Part shown: piece after piece, positions 25,201 to 31,342 of the stretch
Layout: each line of letters opens with the position of its first letter
How positions within the stretch are numbered: the first letter of the stretch is position 1
DNA from: Strongylocentrotus droebachiensis
Taxonomy: Eukaryota > Echinodermata > Echinoidea > Camarodonta > Strongylocentrotidae
NCBI GenBank assembly: GCA_035222895.1
Contig: JAVYIG010006848.1
Location: 1 to 64,000 of the forward strand
DNA: 64,000 bases
Reading direction: 5' to 3'
Made by a program: the position numbers and the translations under genes
Notes under the pieces: model-generated
The model's database searches: none
Told to the model about the DNA's origin: nothing
Seen by the model: the letters and a program-made list of their open reading frames with translations, nothing else

Positions 25201-28200
25201 TTTATAAGAGGGATTAGACCACCCTGCCAGGTCACTGGACAGATGGTTATCTCATCAACTCAGCTCTCAATTAACATAAGAAAATGGGGGACCAATGGTC
25301 ACCGATTCGGCATTGTTTTCTATATACCGTGTGAGTAAAAAAAAAGGTTTACACCTAGAAAATTGCTAATTATTTTTAAAATCATCTATGAACAGTTAAT
25401 TATTATACATCTTATGAAAGAGTGTTTTATCCCAAATCATTTGGTACCATTTTTGTGTGGTATGTGTTCACGCTTGGATGAACAGGTGGCATTGTTTGCA
25501 AGAGTGCAAAAATCGACTTGCGCCAAAGTGATGCCTACAGGATGTATTATGTTGGGATAAGCGGAGTGAGATATTGGATTGAATGTATCAAATGAAATGC
25601 ATTGCATGTTTTTTGGCAAAGTCACACACACCCATACACACGCGCAAAAATGTTCGTTGATATTTGATATTCGATATTTGATATGTGTGGCATGATTAAT
25701 TTTGTTAGGGGTGTTAAATTGGATCTGCAAAGACCGAATTAATACCCAAATCCCAATAGTTTTATTCAAACATCACATAGGCAACTTTGGCGCAAGTCTA
25801 TTTTTGCACTCTCGCAAACAATGTCTCCTGTTCATCCAAGCGTGAACACATACCACACTAAAATGGTACCAAATGATTTGGGATAAAACACTCTTTCATA
25901 AGTCATATAACAGTTCAATGTTCATCCATGATTTTTTTAATAATTAGCTATTTTCTAGGTGTAAACTTTTTTTTGACTCACACTGTAGAGGGAGGCAAGT
26001 AGGTACAAGTAGTACAGTGTGGCTTTAAGTTTTTACATGCATTTCAATATATATGAATTGCTACGGCGAACTCTTCCAAAATTGGATTAAAGTTGGATCG
26101 TTTTGTGTGCGCTGGGCTCAAATCTATGCATACCTGTGTGAATGGGATGTCTTCCAGTCATGATGGCGCTTCTCGTTGGCGTGCAGATGGGCGATACATA
26201 GTAGTTTGTTAACGTTACGCCCTCTTGTGCCAAGGTGTCGATGTTTGGGGTCGGGATCTGACTAGAACCGTGGAGACTGACATCATCCCAACCCTGATAG
26301 GAATTAATGGATGAATACCGAAAGATTAGAGAGAGACAGAAGAAATGGCTCGGACACATAATGCGGCATGATGAGGGATTGATGCTCAGAGTCATAGAAG
26401 GTCGTATTCATGGAAAGAAGAAGAGGGGATGACCTCGTAAAGGCTTTCTAGACGATGTAATCACAGAAAGTGGAGCAACAGGGTATGAAACGCTGAAACG
26501 GATGGCTAAAGACCGAGGAACTTGGAGAGACACTTGATATAGAATTTTGCTTAGGTCACTGAACCTGTCATAAACTGACAGATCACTATTGATGATGACC
26601 AAAAATTAAATGAAATTGGAAATCCACATAAACGGCCATTGCATAACTCAGAATGGAAGTGGAATGGTAGATGGATGAATTGGTTGGTTGATTGCTGGAA
26701 GATAAATGGATGGATAGATGGATGGGTGGACTAGCTGTTTGATAGGTGGACTAGCTGTTTGATAGGTGGATGGGTAGATGAATACGGTAGACAGATAACA
26801 AGATGGATGAATAGTTGATGGATGGATGAATGATTGGTGGAAATGATTGGGGGAATGATGGATGGATGGATAGATGGATGGATGGACTGATAGATGGATA
26901 GATGGATAGACAGATAACAAGATGGATGAATAGTTGATGGATGGATGAATGATTGCGGGAATGATGGATGGATAGATAGATGGATGGGTGGACTGGTAGC
27001 TAGACAGATGCATGGATGGACTGATAGATGGATAGATGGATAGACAGATAACAAGATGGATGAATAGTTGATGGATGGATGAATGATTGGGGGAATGATG
27101 GATGGATAGATAGATGGATGGGTGGACTGGTAGCTAGACAGATGCATGGATGGACTGATAGATGGATAGATGGATAGACAGATAACAAGATGGATGAATA
27201 GTTGATGGATGGATGAATGATTGCGGGAATGATGGATGGATAGATAGATGGATGGGTGGACTGGTAGCTAGACAGATGCATGGATGGACTGATAGATGGA
27301 TAGATGGATAGACAGATAAGAAGATGGATGAATAGTTGATGGATGGATGAATGATTGCGGGAATGATGGATGGATAGATAGATGGATGGGTGGACTGGTA
27401 GCTAGACAGATGCATGGATGGACTGATAGATGGATAGATGGATAGACAGATAACAAGATGGATGGATGGATAGATGGATGAATAGTTAGACAGATGCATG
27501 GATGGATGGATGATGGACAGATAACAAAATGGATGAATAGTTGATGGGTGGACTGGTAGATAGACAGATGCATGGATGGATGGGTGGATGGACAGATAAC
27601 AAGATGGATGAATAGTTGATGGATGGATGGATGAATGAATGAATGGGTGGAATGATGGATGGATAGATGGATGGATGAATTATTTGGTTGATTAATAGCT
27701 GGATGGTAGATGGGTGGATGGGGTGGGTTCATGGATACAATTAAGGATGAATAGATGCATGAATGGAGTCAATGTACTGATGGATAGGTGCCTGAATTGG
27801 ATGGTTACATGGATGAAGGATAGAAAATGGAGATAAAAATGTGGATGAATAGGATGAATGCGGGATGGATCTACATGTACATGTACGTAGATAGATGGAT
27901 GGAAGATTAGAAATAAATAAATAAATAAATAAATAGAAGGATGAATGGATGGATATACTTGTACATGCTTATTTTTTACTTTGTAAAGCACATAGAGAAA
28001 CTTCTCTTTATTATGCGCTCAATAAATCTATCTTTATTATTATTATATAGATTGATGGATTGATTTATAAATAGATGGATGGATAGATGGATGGGTAGAT
28101 GGATGGATAGAAGAATGAATGGATAGATAGAAGGACGGATGGATGGATATATGGATCGATCAATTGATTGATAAATAAATGGATGGATAGATGGATGGGT

Positions 28201-29775
28201 AGATGGATGGATAGAAGAATGAATGGATATATAGAAGGACGGATGGATGGATATATGGATCGATCAATTGATTGATAAATAAATGGATGGATAAATGGAT
28301 GGGTAGATGGATGGATAGAAGAATGAATGGATAGATAGAAGGACGGATGGATGGATATATGGATCGATCAATTGATTGATAAATAAATGGATGGATAAAT
28401 GGATGGGTAGATGGATGGATAGAAGAATGAATGGATAGATAGAAGGACGGATGGATGGATATATGGATCGATCAATTGATTGATAAATAAATGGATGGAT
28501 AGATGGACGGGTAGATGGATGGATAGAAGAATGAATGGATAGATAGAAGGACGGATGGATGGATATATGGATCGATCAATTGATTGATAAATAAATGGAT
28601 GGATAAATGGATGGGTAGATGGATGGATAGAAGAATGAATGGATAGATAGAAGGACGGATGGATGGATATATGGATCGATCAATTGATTGATAAATAAAT
28701 GGATGGATAGATGGATGGGTAGATGGATAGATAGAAGAATGAATGGATATATAGAAGGACGGATGGAAGGATATATGGATCGATCGATTGATTGATAAAT
28801 AAATGGATGGAAAGATGGATGGGTAGATGGATGGATAGAAGAATGAATGGATAGATAGAAGGACGGATGGATGGATATATGGATCGATCAATTGATTGAT
28901 AAATAAATGGATGGATAGATGGATGGGTAGATGGATAGATAGAAGAATGAATGGATAGATAGAAGGACGGATGGAAGGATATATGGATCGATCGATTGAT
29001 TGATAAATAAATGGATGGAAAGATGGATGGGTAGATGGATGGATAGAAGAATGAATGGATAGATAGAAGGACGGATGGATGGATATATGGATCGATCGAT
29101 TGATTGATAAATAAATGGATGGATAGATGGACGGGTAGATGGATGGATAGAAGAATGAATGGATAGATAGAAGGACGGATGGATGGATATATGGATCGAT
29201 CAATTGATTGATAAATAAATGGATGGATAAATGGATGGGTAGATGGATGGATAGAAGAATGAATGGATAGATAGAAGGACGGATGGATGGATATATGGAT
29301 CGATCAATTGATTGATAAATAAATGGATGGATAAATGGATGGGTAGATGGATGGATAGAAGAATGAATGGATAGATAGAAGGACGGATGGATGGATATAT
29401 GGATCGATCGATTGATTGATAAATAAATGGATGGATAGATGGACGGGTAGATGGATGGATGGTGGATTTAGGGATAAAGGAATGAAGCCCAGATCAAAAC
29501 ATCTAGCAACATCCTGGCAGATATCAATTAAAATGTAAAGCACTCAATTTTTAATAGAAAAAAAGTCTCAAGCGCTATACAAATATGGCTATTATTACTA
29601 TAACTTGAGGGTCTACAAAGCAAAAGTTACCTATATTCCATCTTACCAAATCATCAGCTACAATGAAGATAATGTGTGGTGGCTGGCCATGATCTTTAGA
29701 TTCTTCATTCCCCAAGGCCCCAGCCAGGAGAACCATCAAACAAGCCATAAACTCCAATGCTTTCCTCCACTCCAT
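7047..29775 (-). CDS. ARSB: Arylsulfatase B-type sulfatase, complete 10-exon gene
   Basis: Ten exons on the minus strand join in phase to 1611 nt (536 aa plus stop); human ARSB is about the same length. The product starts with a hydrophobic signal peptide (residues about 5-22), then [11 protein letters not shown] with the metal-binding Asp pair (D41, D42). The sulfatase signature C-T-P-T-R follows, with Cys80 as the formylglycine precursor. Further family motifs are G-K-W-H-L-G (K134, H136), A-H-Q-A-V-H (about 220-225), T-D-N-G-G (D289, N290), N-W-P-L-R-G-C-K (K312), W-E-G-G-V-R-G and L-H-N-I-E-P. The family hydrolyses sulfate esters, usually of sulfated glycans, in lysosomes or outside the cell. 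ARSI/ARSJ-like orthology cannot be excluded. All catalytic residues I could check are present, so the gene looks functional. The start ATG (29775-29773) directly precedes the signal peptide. The span includes introns. Confidence 0.93.
7357..7740. repeat. CAT/ATC trinucleotide microsatellite in intron 9
   Basis: This is almost uninterrupted imperfect (CAT)n with AAC and CTC variants. It gives open frames of Met/Val/Ile-only or Asp/Val-only residues on both strands, which are not genes. Confidence 0.95.
7764..7931 (-). CDS. ARSB: Arylsulfatase exon 9
   Basis: The acceptor TTTGTTTTAG and donor CAAG/GTGAAT bound 168 nt, phase 1 to phase 1. It encodes residues 427-482, including [16 protein letters not shown], the conserved late Cys pair region. 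Asn-X-Ser/Thr sites are present (N-K-T, N-A-S). Confidence 0.93.
8072..8297. repeat. Degenerate 15-16-bp minisatellite in intron 8
   Basis: About 15 consecutive units follow the loose consensus TAGACNAANTGGNNAT. The units differ from each other at many positions, so the array is old or evolves quickly. Confidence 0.8.
8319..8540. repeat. Two 105-111-bp tandem units that include a copy of the exon 8 donor junction
   Basis: The units start near 8319 and 8430 with ATGTACCCTCTGGAACC and share ATTATCATCAATATTATTAT. The following GTACCTTCTGG at 8537 is the real end of exon 8, so the duplicated unit seems to begin at the exon-intron junction. Confidence 0.6.
8541..8692 (-). CDS. ARSB: Arylsulfatase exon 8
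   Basis: The acceptor TTTTCTTACAG and donor GAAG/GTACGT bound 152 nt, phase 2 to phase 1. It encodes [15 protein letters not shown] and then A-I-R-V-G-D-F-K-L, both standard sulfatase segments, followed by G-W-Y-P-P-E. Confidence 0.95.
8931..9078. mobile_element. Small MITE (about 147 bp), family 'GGGCCCGTTTCAT'
   Basis: The ends are GGGGCCCGTTTCATAAAACTT and, inverted, GGACCCTGTTTCATCTAACTT. The body word TCAGCCAATCAGATGCC recurs in copies at 23857-24003 and, more diverged, 47798-47946. The third copy sits at a visible insertion point in the zinc-finger gene. Confidence 0.75.
9080..9494. mobile_element. TIR element of about 410 bp in intron 7
   Basis: The left end GGCCGGTATTCAATTCAATA and the right end TATTGAATTGAATACGGACC are inverted copies. 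The word CCTGG flanks both ends and may be a target duplication. No frame of note lies inside. The superfamily is not clear. Confidence 0.65.
10450..10807 (-). CDS. ARSB: Arylsulfatase exon 7 (largest exon, catalytic core)
   Basis: The acceptor TCTCCTGGTCAG and donor TCCAA/GTGAGT bound 358 nt, phase 1 to phase 2. It encodes residues 257-375: [10 protein letters not shown], the metal-ligand motif [21 protein letters not shown] and C-D-W-L-P-T-L, ending in L-D-G-F-D-Q-W. Confidence 0.97.
10997..11126 (-). CDS. ARSB: Arylsulfatase exon 6
   Basis: The acceptor CATGTATCAG and donor GCAG/GTAACA bound 130 nt, phase 0 to phase 1. It encodes [12 protein letters not shown], which carries the substrate-pocket His, and ends R-R-M-Y-A. 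Confidence 0.95.
11420..11525. repeat. Purine-rich GAAA/GAAAG tract in intron 5
   Basis: This is an almost pure A/G tract on the plus strand with AAGAAAGAAGAAAGAAGAAAG-like iterations. Further AAGAAAAGGATAACAG repeats lie at about 11690-11745. Confidence 0.8.
11996..12124 (-). CDS. ARSB: Arylsulfatase exon 5
   Basis: The acceptor CTGGTCTGCAG and donor TCACAG/GTGAGA bound 129 nt, phase 0. It encodes [12 protein letters not shown] and [10 protein letters not shown], matching the family's Y-S-T-x-x-F motif. N-A-S gives a possible glycosylation site. Confidence 0.93.
12350..15052. mobile_element. 2.7-kb TIR element carrying eight GTGACGTACGGGAC motifs
   Basis: Perfect 22-bp inverted ends (TATAGGGCAGGTCCAAG... 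at 12350-12371 and its complement at 15031-15052) bound the element. TA or TATA sits at each tip, which would fit a TA or TATA target. Eight exact copies of the 14-mer lie inside. Forward copies are at 12378, 12547, 12743, 12759 and 14690; reverse copies are at 14501, 14521 and 14856. They cluster within about 600 bp of each end and are absent from the middle. No transposase frame is seen, and a TTAA-flanked MITE (13565-13939) is nested inside. The motifs look like subterminal transposase-binding sites. That role is inference. Confidence 0.8.
13565..13939. mobile_element. TTAA-flanked MITE (375 bp)
   Basis: The ends are TTAAAGGTAAAGACCAGTA and its near-complement TTACTGGTCTTTACCTTTAA. TTAA at both tips marks the target. 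The body shares CTAGATGATCAACCTTTTC and TTTCTTATCATTTTGATGAT with the copies at 15817-16999, 35880-36255 and 41405-41798. Confidence 0.8.
15170..15475. mobile_element. Second copy of the 5178-5515 SINE family
   Basis: It shares GGTGGAGAGTGGCAAG, CTGGGGAG and the ordering of blocks with the copy at 5178-5515. A degraded B-box (GGGTTTGAGCCCC on the minus strand) lies near 15410. It sits just outside the right end of the 2.7-kb element. Confidence 0.55.
15817..16999. mobile_element. TTAA-flanked MITE copy split by a piggyBac-like insertion
   Basis: The two halves, 15817-16077 and 16874-16999, together match the 41405-41798 element in reverse order. Shared words include AGAAAGATATATGGGACTACAC, GATGTTCTTCCACA and GGAACTCAACCTTCTC. 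The left TTAA is kept; the right end is degraded. The 804-bp insertion between the halves starts and ends with TTAA. Confidence 0.65.
16074..16877. mobile_element. piggyBac-like non-autonomous element, copy 1 (804 bp)
   Basis: The left tip reads TTAACCCTAAAAAGGCCGGG and the right tip GGTCTTATTAGGGTTAA. TTAACCCTA tips with a TTAA target are typical of piggyBac elements. A second copy, inverted and 786 bp, lies at 42472-43257 with matching interior words such as CGAAAATGAGCGATTTTC and AACATATGGAAAAG. There is no transposase frame. C and G homopolymers lie near both ends. Confidence 0.8.
17392..17767. mobile_element. Truncated mariner-type MITE with long inverted arms
   Basis: The right arm, ending GTGTAAACTCTTTTTTTGACTCACACAG (split by one indel), matches the element at 25327-25985, and part of the left arm (GTGCAAATATCGACTTGCGCC) is present from about 17392. 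The left tip is missing. Confidence 0.65.
17768..17890 (-). pseudogene. Remnant of a non-LTR reverse transcriptase (middle part)
   Basis: The minus-strand frame reads [16 protein letters not shown], the conserved motif just before the catalytic RT domain of Jockey/RTE-like elements. It is preceded by a degraded Y-D-F-x-x-x-L segment. It stops where the mariner-type MITE begins. It probably belongs with 20500-20735, from which the younger CR1/L2 element separates it. Confidence 0.55.
18095..19940 (+). mobile_element. CR1/L2-like non-LTR retrotransposon, 5'-truncated, RT frame intact
   Basis: One 566-codon frame (18095-19795) covers the reverse transcriptase and C-terminal region. The visible RT motifs are [24 protein letters not shown] (catalytic Asp), G-V-P-Q-G-S, and H-V-Y-A-D-D (catalytic Asp pair). 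The C-terminal L-H-W-L-P-V and L-W-N-T-L-P motifs are typical of CR1/L2-type ORF2. The endonuclease half is absent, so the copy is 5'-truncated. G-S-V-G-G-P-T replaces the more usual G-S-V-L-G-P, a possible inactivating change. The 3' end shows a TTATAAAT block and a short ATT repeat near 19930. Confidence 0.9.
19941..20499. other. Intron 4 sequence without recognised features
   Basis: AT-rich sequence between the CR1/L2 3' end and the older RT fragment. A TAAATAAATAAATA run lies near 20390-20425. No coding signal was found. Confidence 0.4.
20500..20735 (-). pseudogene. Remnant of an older non-LTR reverse transcriptase (N-terminal RT region)
   Basis: Read on the minus strand with several frame shifts and stops, it gives G-Y-D-G-I-S, then [22 protein letters not shown] and, in the next frame, [17 protein letters not shown]. 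These are the opening RT motifs in the right order. The reading order and strand fit the fragment at 17768-17890. Confidence 0.65.
20777..20884 (-). CDS. ARSB: Arylsulfatase exon 4
   Basis: The acceptor TTTGGTTACAG and donor GAAGTG/GTAATA bound 108 nt, phase 0. It encodes W-H-L-G-Y and [13 protein letters not shown], then D-Y-Y-T-H-E. These complete the G-K-W-H-L-G and G-F-D-x-F-x-G family motifs. Confidence 0.95.
21100..21290. mobile_element. C/G homopolymer block ending in a solitary hAT-type terminus
   Basis: CCTGGATCCGCCACTG at 21275-21290 closely resembles the right ends of the hAT elements in this window. No matching left end or 8-bp duplication was found, so this is probably a truncated copy. 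Confidence 0.5.
21291..23228. other. Intron 3, no gene recognised
   Basis: A locally GC-richer patch (21290-21450) shows no known motif. At 22840-22930 the phrase CGGCCATCTTGAAAAA/CGGCCATTTTGAAAAA is repeated with A runs. The rest is AT-rich. Confidence 0.4.
23229..23341 (-). CDS. ARSB: Arylsulfatase exon 3
   Basis: The acceptor GATCTTTACAG and donor GGAAAG/GTAAAA bound 113 nt, phase 1 to phase 0. It encodes [14 protein letters not shown] and then G-Y-S-T-H-A-V-G-K, whose Lys134 is a catalytic residue of the family. Confidence 0.95.
23857..24003. mobile_element. Second copy of the 'GGGCCCGTTTCAT' MITE
   Basis: It is about 90% alike by eye to 8931-9078 over CCCGTTTCATGAAACTTGTT, ATGACAAATTTGCTCTCAGC and CAGTAGCTTATAACAGTAGC. 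The right tip is degraded. Confidence 0.75.
24686..24765. repeat. Cluster of CCATGG/GGTAAC palindromes
   Basis: GGTACCATGATAACCATGGT and GTACCATGGTTACCATGGTA sit about 50 bases apart and are near-complements of each other. A small hairpin could form. No function is evident. Confidence 0.5.
25175..26040. repeat. Older repeat interrupted by a mariner-type MITE
   Basis: The flanks (25175-25326 and 25986-26040) match 37110-37310 in the same order, with GAGGGATTAGACCACCCTG, GGTTATCTCATC and GGACCAATGGTCACCGATT. The copy at 37 kb lacks the MITE and so shows the empty site. Confidence 0.75.
25327..25985. mobile_element. mariner-type MITE with arms of about 220 bp, TA target
   Basis: The left tip CCGTGTGAGTAAAAAAAAAG and the right tip (complement CAGTGTGAGTCAAAAAAAAG) are inverted copies, each flanked by TA. 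The arms continue with TTTACACCTAGAAAAT, AAAGAGTGTTTTATCCCAAA and TGCGCCAAAG. TA duplication and length suggest a Tc1/mariner-derived MITE. Confidence 0.85.
26134..26293 (-). CDS. ARSB: Arylsulfatase exon 2 (active-site cysteine)
   Basis: The acceptor TTCCTATCAG and donor CACACAG/GTATGC bound 160 nt, phase 0 to phase 1. It encodes [10 protein letters not shown], then P-N-I-D-T-L-A and [14 protein letters not shown]. The Cys of C-T-P-T-R is the residue converted to formylglycine in active sulfatases. Confidence 0.97.
26640..27760. repeat. GGAT-based higher-order minisatellite, 134-bp unit
   Basis: Short GGAT/GATA/GATG words are arranged in a higher-order unit of 134 bp that recurs almost exactly at least four times between about 26870 and 27470. 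The marker words are GGTAGCTAGACAGATGCATG and CAGATAACAAGATGG. The flanks are looser. Frames rich in Ser-Ile-His-Pro are by-products. Confidence 0.9.
27960..28048 (+). mobile_element. 3' tail of a CR1/L2-like element
   Basis: It has the block TTATGCGCTCAATAAATCTA followed by a short ATT repeat, like the 3' end at about 19900-19940. No coding part is attached. It separates the two minisatellite arrays. Confidence 0.5.
28050..29465. repeat. GGAT-based higher-order minisatellite, 104-bp unit, about 13 copies
   Basis: The marker CAATTGATTGATAAATAAAT recurs at 104-bp spacing: 28161, 28265, 28369, 28473, 28577, 28681, (28785), 28889, (28993), (29097), 29201, 29305, (29409). Bracketed units read CGATTGATTG. 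Some units alternate between GGATAGATGGA and GGATAAATGGA variants, a second level of order. Confidence 0.95.
29543..29604 (+). mobile_element. CR1/L2-like 3' tail next to arylsulfatase exon 1
   Basis: TCAAGCGCTATACAAATATG followed by GCTATTATTACTATAA matches the GCGCTATAAAT...(ATT)n form of CR1/L2 3' ends. It lies about 45 bp beyond the donor of exon 1, inside intron 1. Confidence 0.5.
29647..29775 (-). CDS. ARSB: Arylsulfatase exon 1 (signal peptide and first metal ligands)
   Basis: The ATG at 29775-29773 opens a 43-codon exon ending at the donor GATTTG/GTAAGA, phase 0. Residues 1-22 form a signal peptide with hydrophobic core [22 protein letters not shown] follows, the conserved sulfatase start strand with two Asp metal ligands. 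No upstream coding exon is needed. A non-coding 5' exon remains possible. Confidence 0.93.
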
Positions 29776-30711
29776 AGTAATTTTGTCTATTCATAAAGAG
29801 AGCAAGTAAATAAATATCAAATTAATATTTTTTTACTGAGGTATAATTAAGTAATATATTGACTGCCTTCAGGGCAATGCAACATATTATATTGCCCGAA
29901 CCGAAGGCCTCTGATTGATCAAATTTACACTTCCTAGGCATGAAATTTGCAACCTTAGCATACTAAACAATAATCACTATTACCGTAAATTAAATATAAA
30001 ATTTGCAACACAAAAAGTTTTGTTTGGTTAAACCATGTGTATTTGCATTTCAGGCGGAACCACCATAGAGTGGTGAAGTGTGACGTCATCAAAAATCTAT
30101 TTTTAGAATTTCTCAATTTTTTCTTTTTTTTCCGAAAGAGCATCAAAAATAATGTCCAAATGTCGAAAAAATAATTAAATATGTTAAGTATTGGCTGAGA
30201 TATGACCATCTAAATAAATATATGTCCTATAGGAACTCAGTGTTATATGCTCTGGCTCCTAATGGTTAGGAGCCAGAGCATATAACACTGAGTTCCCATA
30301 GGCAATCTTTTTATTCAGCCATAACTACCATAACATTGTGTAGGGACAATAAGACCATTTATCCTGGAAAAGCTATTCAAGCCTTCAAGGCCTAGAATCC
30401 ATTTGGATAAAAAGCATTAATCCTTCACCGAAAAGGGCCTCTTGCTATACATTGTTCCTTTTCTCCACTCCAATGATCTCGAGGCAGCAGACAGCAAGAA
30501 ATTGTGTAAATAATACAAAGTCCACAAGTTTGGTTGTTAGAAGCTTATAAACTACATAAAGTTCACACTCTCTCTCCAATGTTATATAACAAAACATTGT
30601 CTTGAGAACCACATGTAAATGGGGTGCCGTCTAGGGGGTGGAAGTTCTTGAATTTTGTAACATTTAAAACATTCAAAATAGTCTTCACGAGCTATATAAT
30701 ATTGAACAAGA
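29776..30711. promoter_or_regulatory. 5' flank of the arylsulfatase gene, with a perfect-loop hairpin
   Basis: AT-rich sequence upstream of exon 1 on the minus strand. No convincing TATA box or initiator was fixed. A long inverted repeat lies at 30226-30302, about 450 bp upstream of the start codon. Whether this segment drives transcription is unknown. Confidence 0.3.
30226..30302. repeat. 37-bp inverted repeat with a 3-base loop
   Basis: The arms 30226-30262 and 30266-30302 are complementary with one mismatch, separated by TGG. The inner part reads GAGCCAGAGCATATAACACT on the right arm. It may be a fold-back element or a hairpin RNA gene. Arms this perfect suggest recent origin. Confidence 0.85.
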
Positions 30712-31342
30712 CATATGACACACCGTCGGCTGATTTGTCTTAAATGGATGACACTAGACAAGCGGTTTGAGTTAAGTCGCGTTATGATGATATATAAATG
30801 TGTTCATAACTTAGCACCTTCTTACTTTCAGGTAGGCTTAATCAATCCTAATGATGTACATGAGCATCATACAAGGCAAATAGACAGTGGATGTTTACGT
30901 GTGCCTAGATTTCACACTGATTGTTATACATGTAAGTGTAGCCCAATTGTTTCTTCCACATTTGAATGGAATAAAAGCTAGATAATTCGTTGAGAATGGC
31001 TTCCTCTGTCAATTCATTTAAGAGATTGTTTAAACAAAGTTGTAATTTGTTAATGGCTCAGCCAAACATACACTACGTGCATGTTCTGTAATATTAACAT
31101 GACTTATTCACAAAATTTCGACTTAATCAATATTTTCCTATTGACATTACTGTTTACAAGATTAATGATATATGTTTATTTTGCAAATGAGTATTATTTT
31201 TTTTAACTGTTTTGAATAAACGTTATAAACGATGTAAATATGTTCATGTTTATTCAGGGCCCCATAGAAGACCTCTACTTGCTGGTGAATGGGCTACTAC
31301 CCTGTTAAAAGATTAGAAATAAATAAATAAATAAATAAATAC
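30712..31342 (+). pseudogene. C-terminal remnant of a non-LTR retrotransposon ORF2
   Basis: The frame reads R-R-L-I-C-L-K-W-M-T-L-D-K-R, Y-K-C-V-H-N-L-A-P-S-Y-F, H-H-T-R-Q and, after stops, a degraded tail. Y-K-C-x-x-x-x-A-P-x-Y and H-T-R are the usual C-terminal motifs of CR1/RTE-like ORF2. The copy ends in AAATAAATAAATAAATAAAT near 31315-31342. Confidence 0.65.

Noticed and set aside
28472..29203. A 243-codon minus-strand frame of Ser-Ile-His-Pro-Tyr repeats
   Set aside because: It is the translation of the 104-bp GGAT-based minisatellite inside an intron; similar frames arise at 26648-27732. No initiation context or domain.
28050..29465. CRISPR-like regular repeats
   Set aside because: Units are contiguous tandem repeats without unique spacers, in an animal intron.
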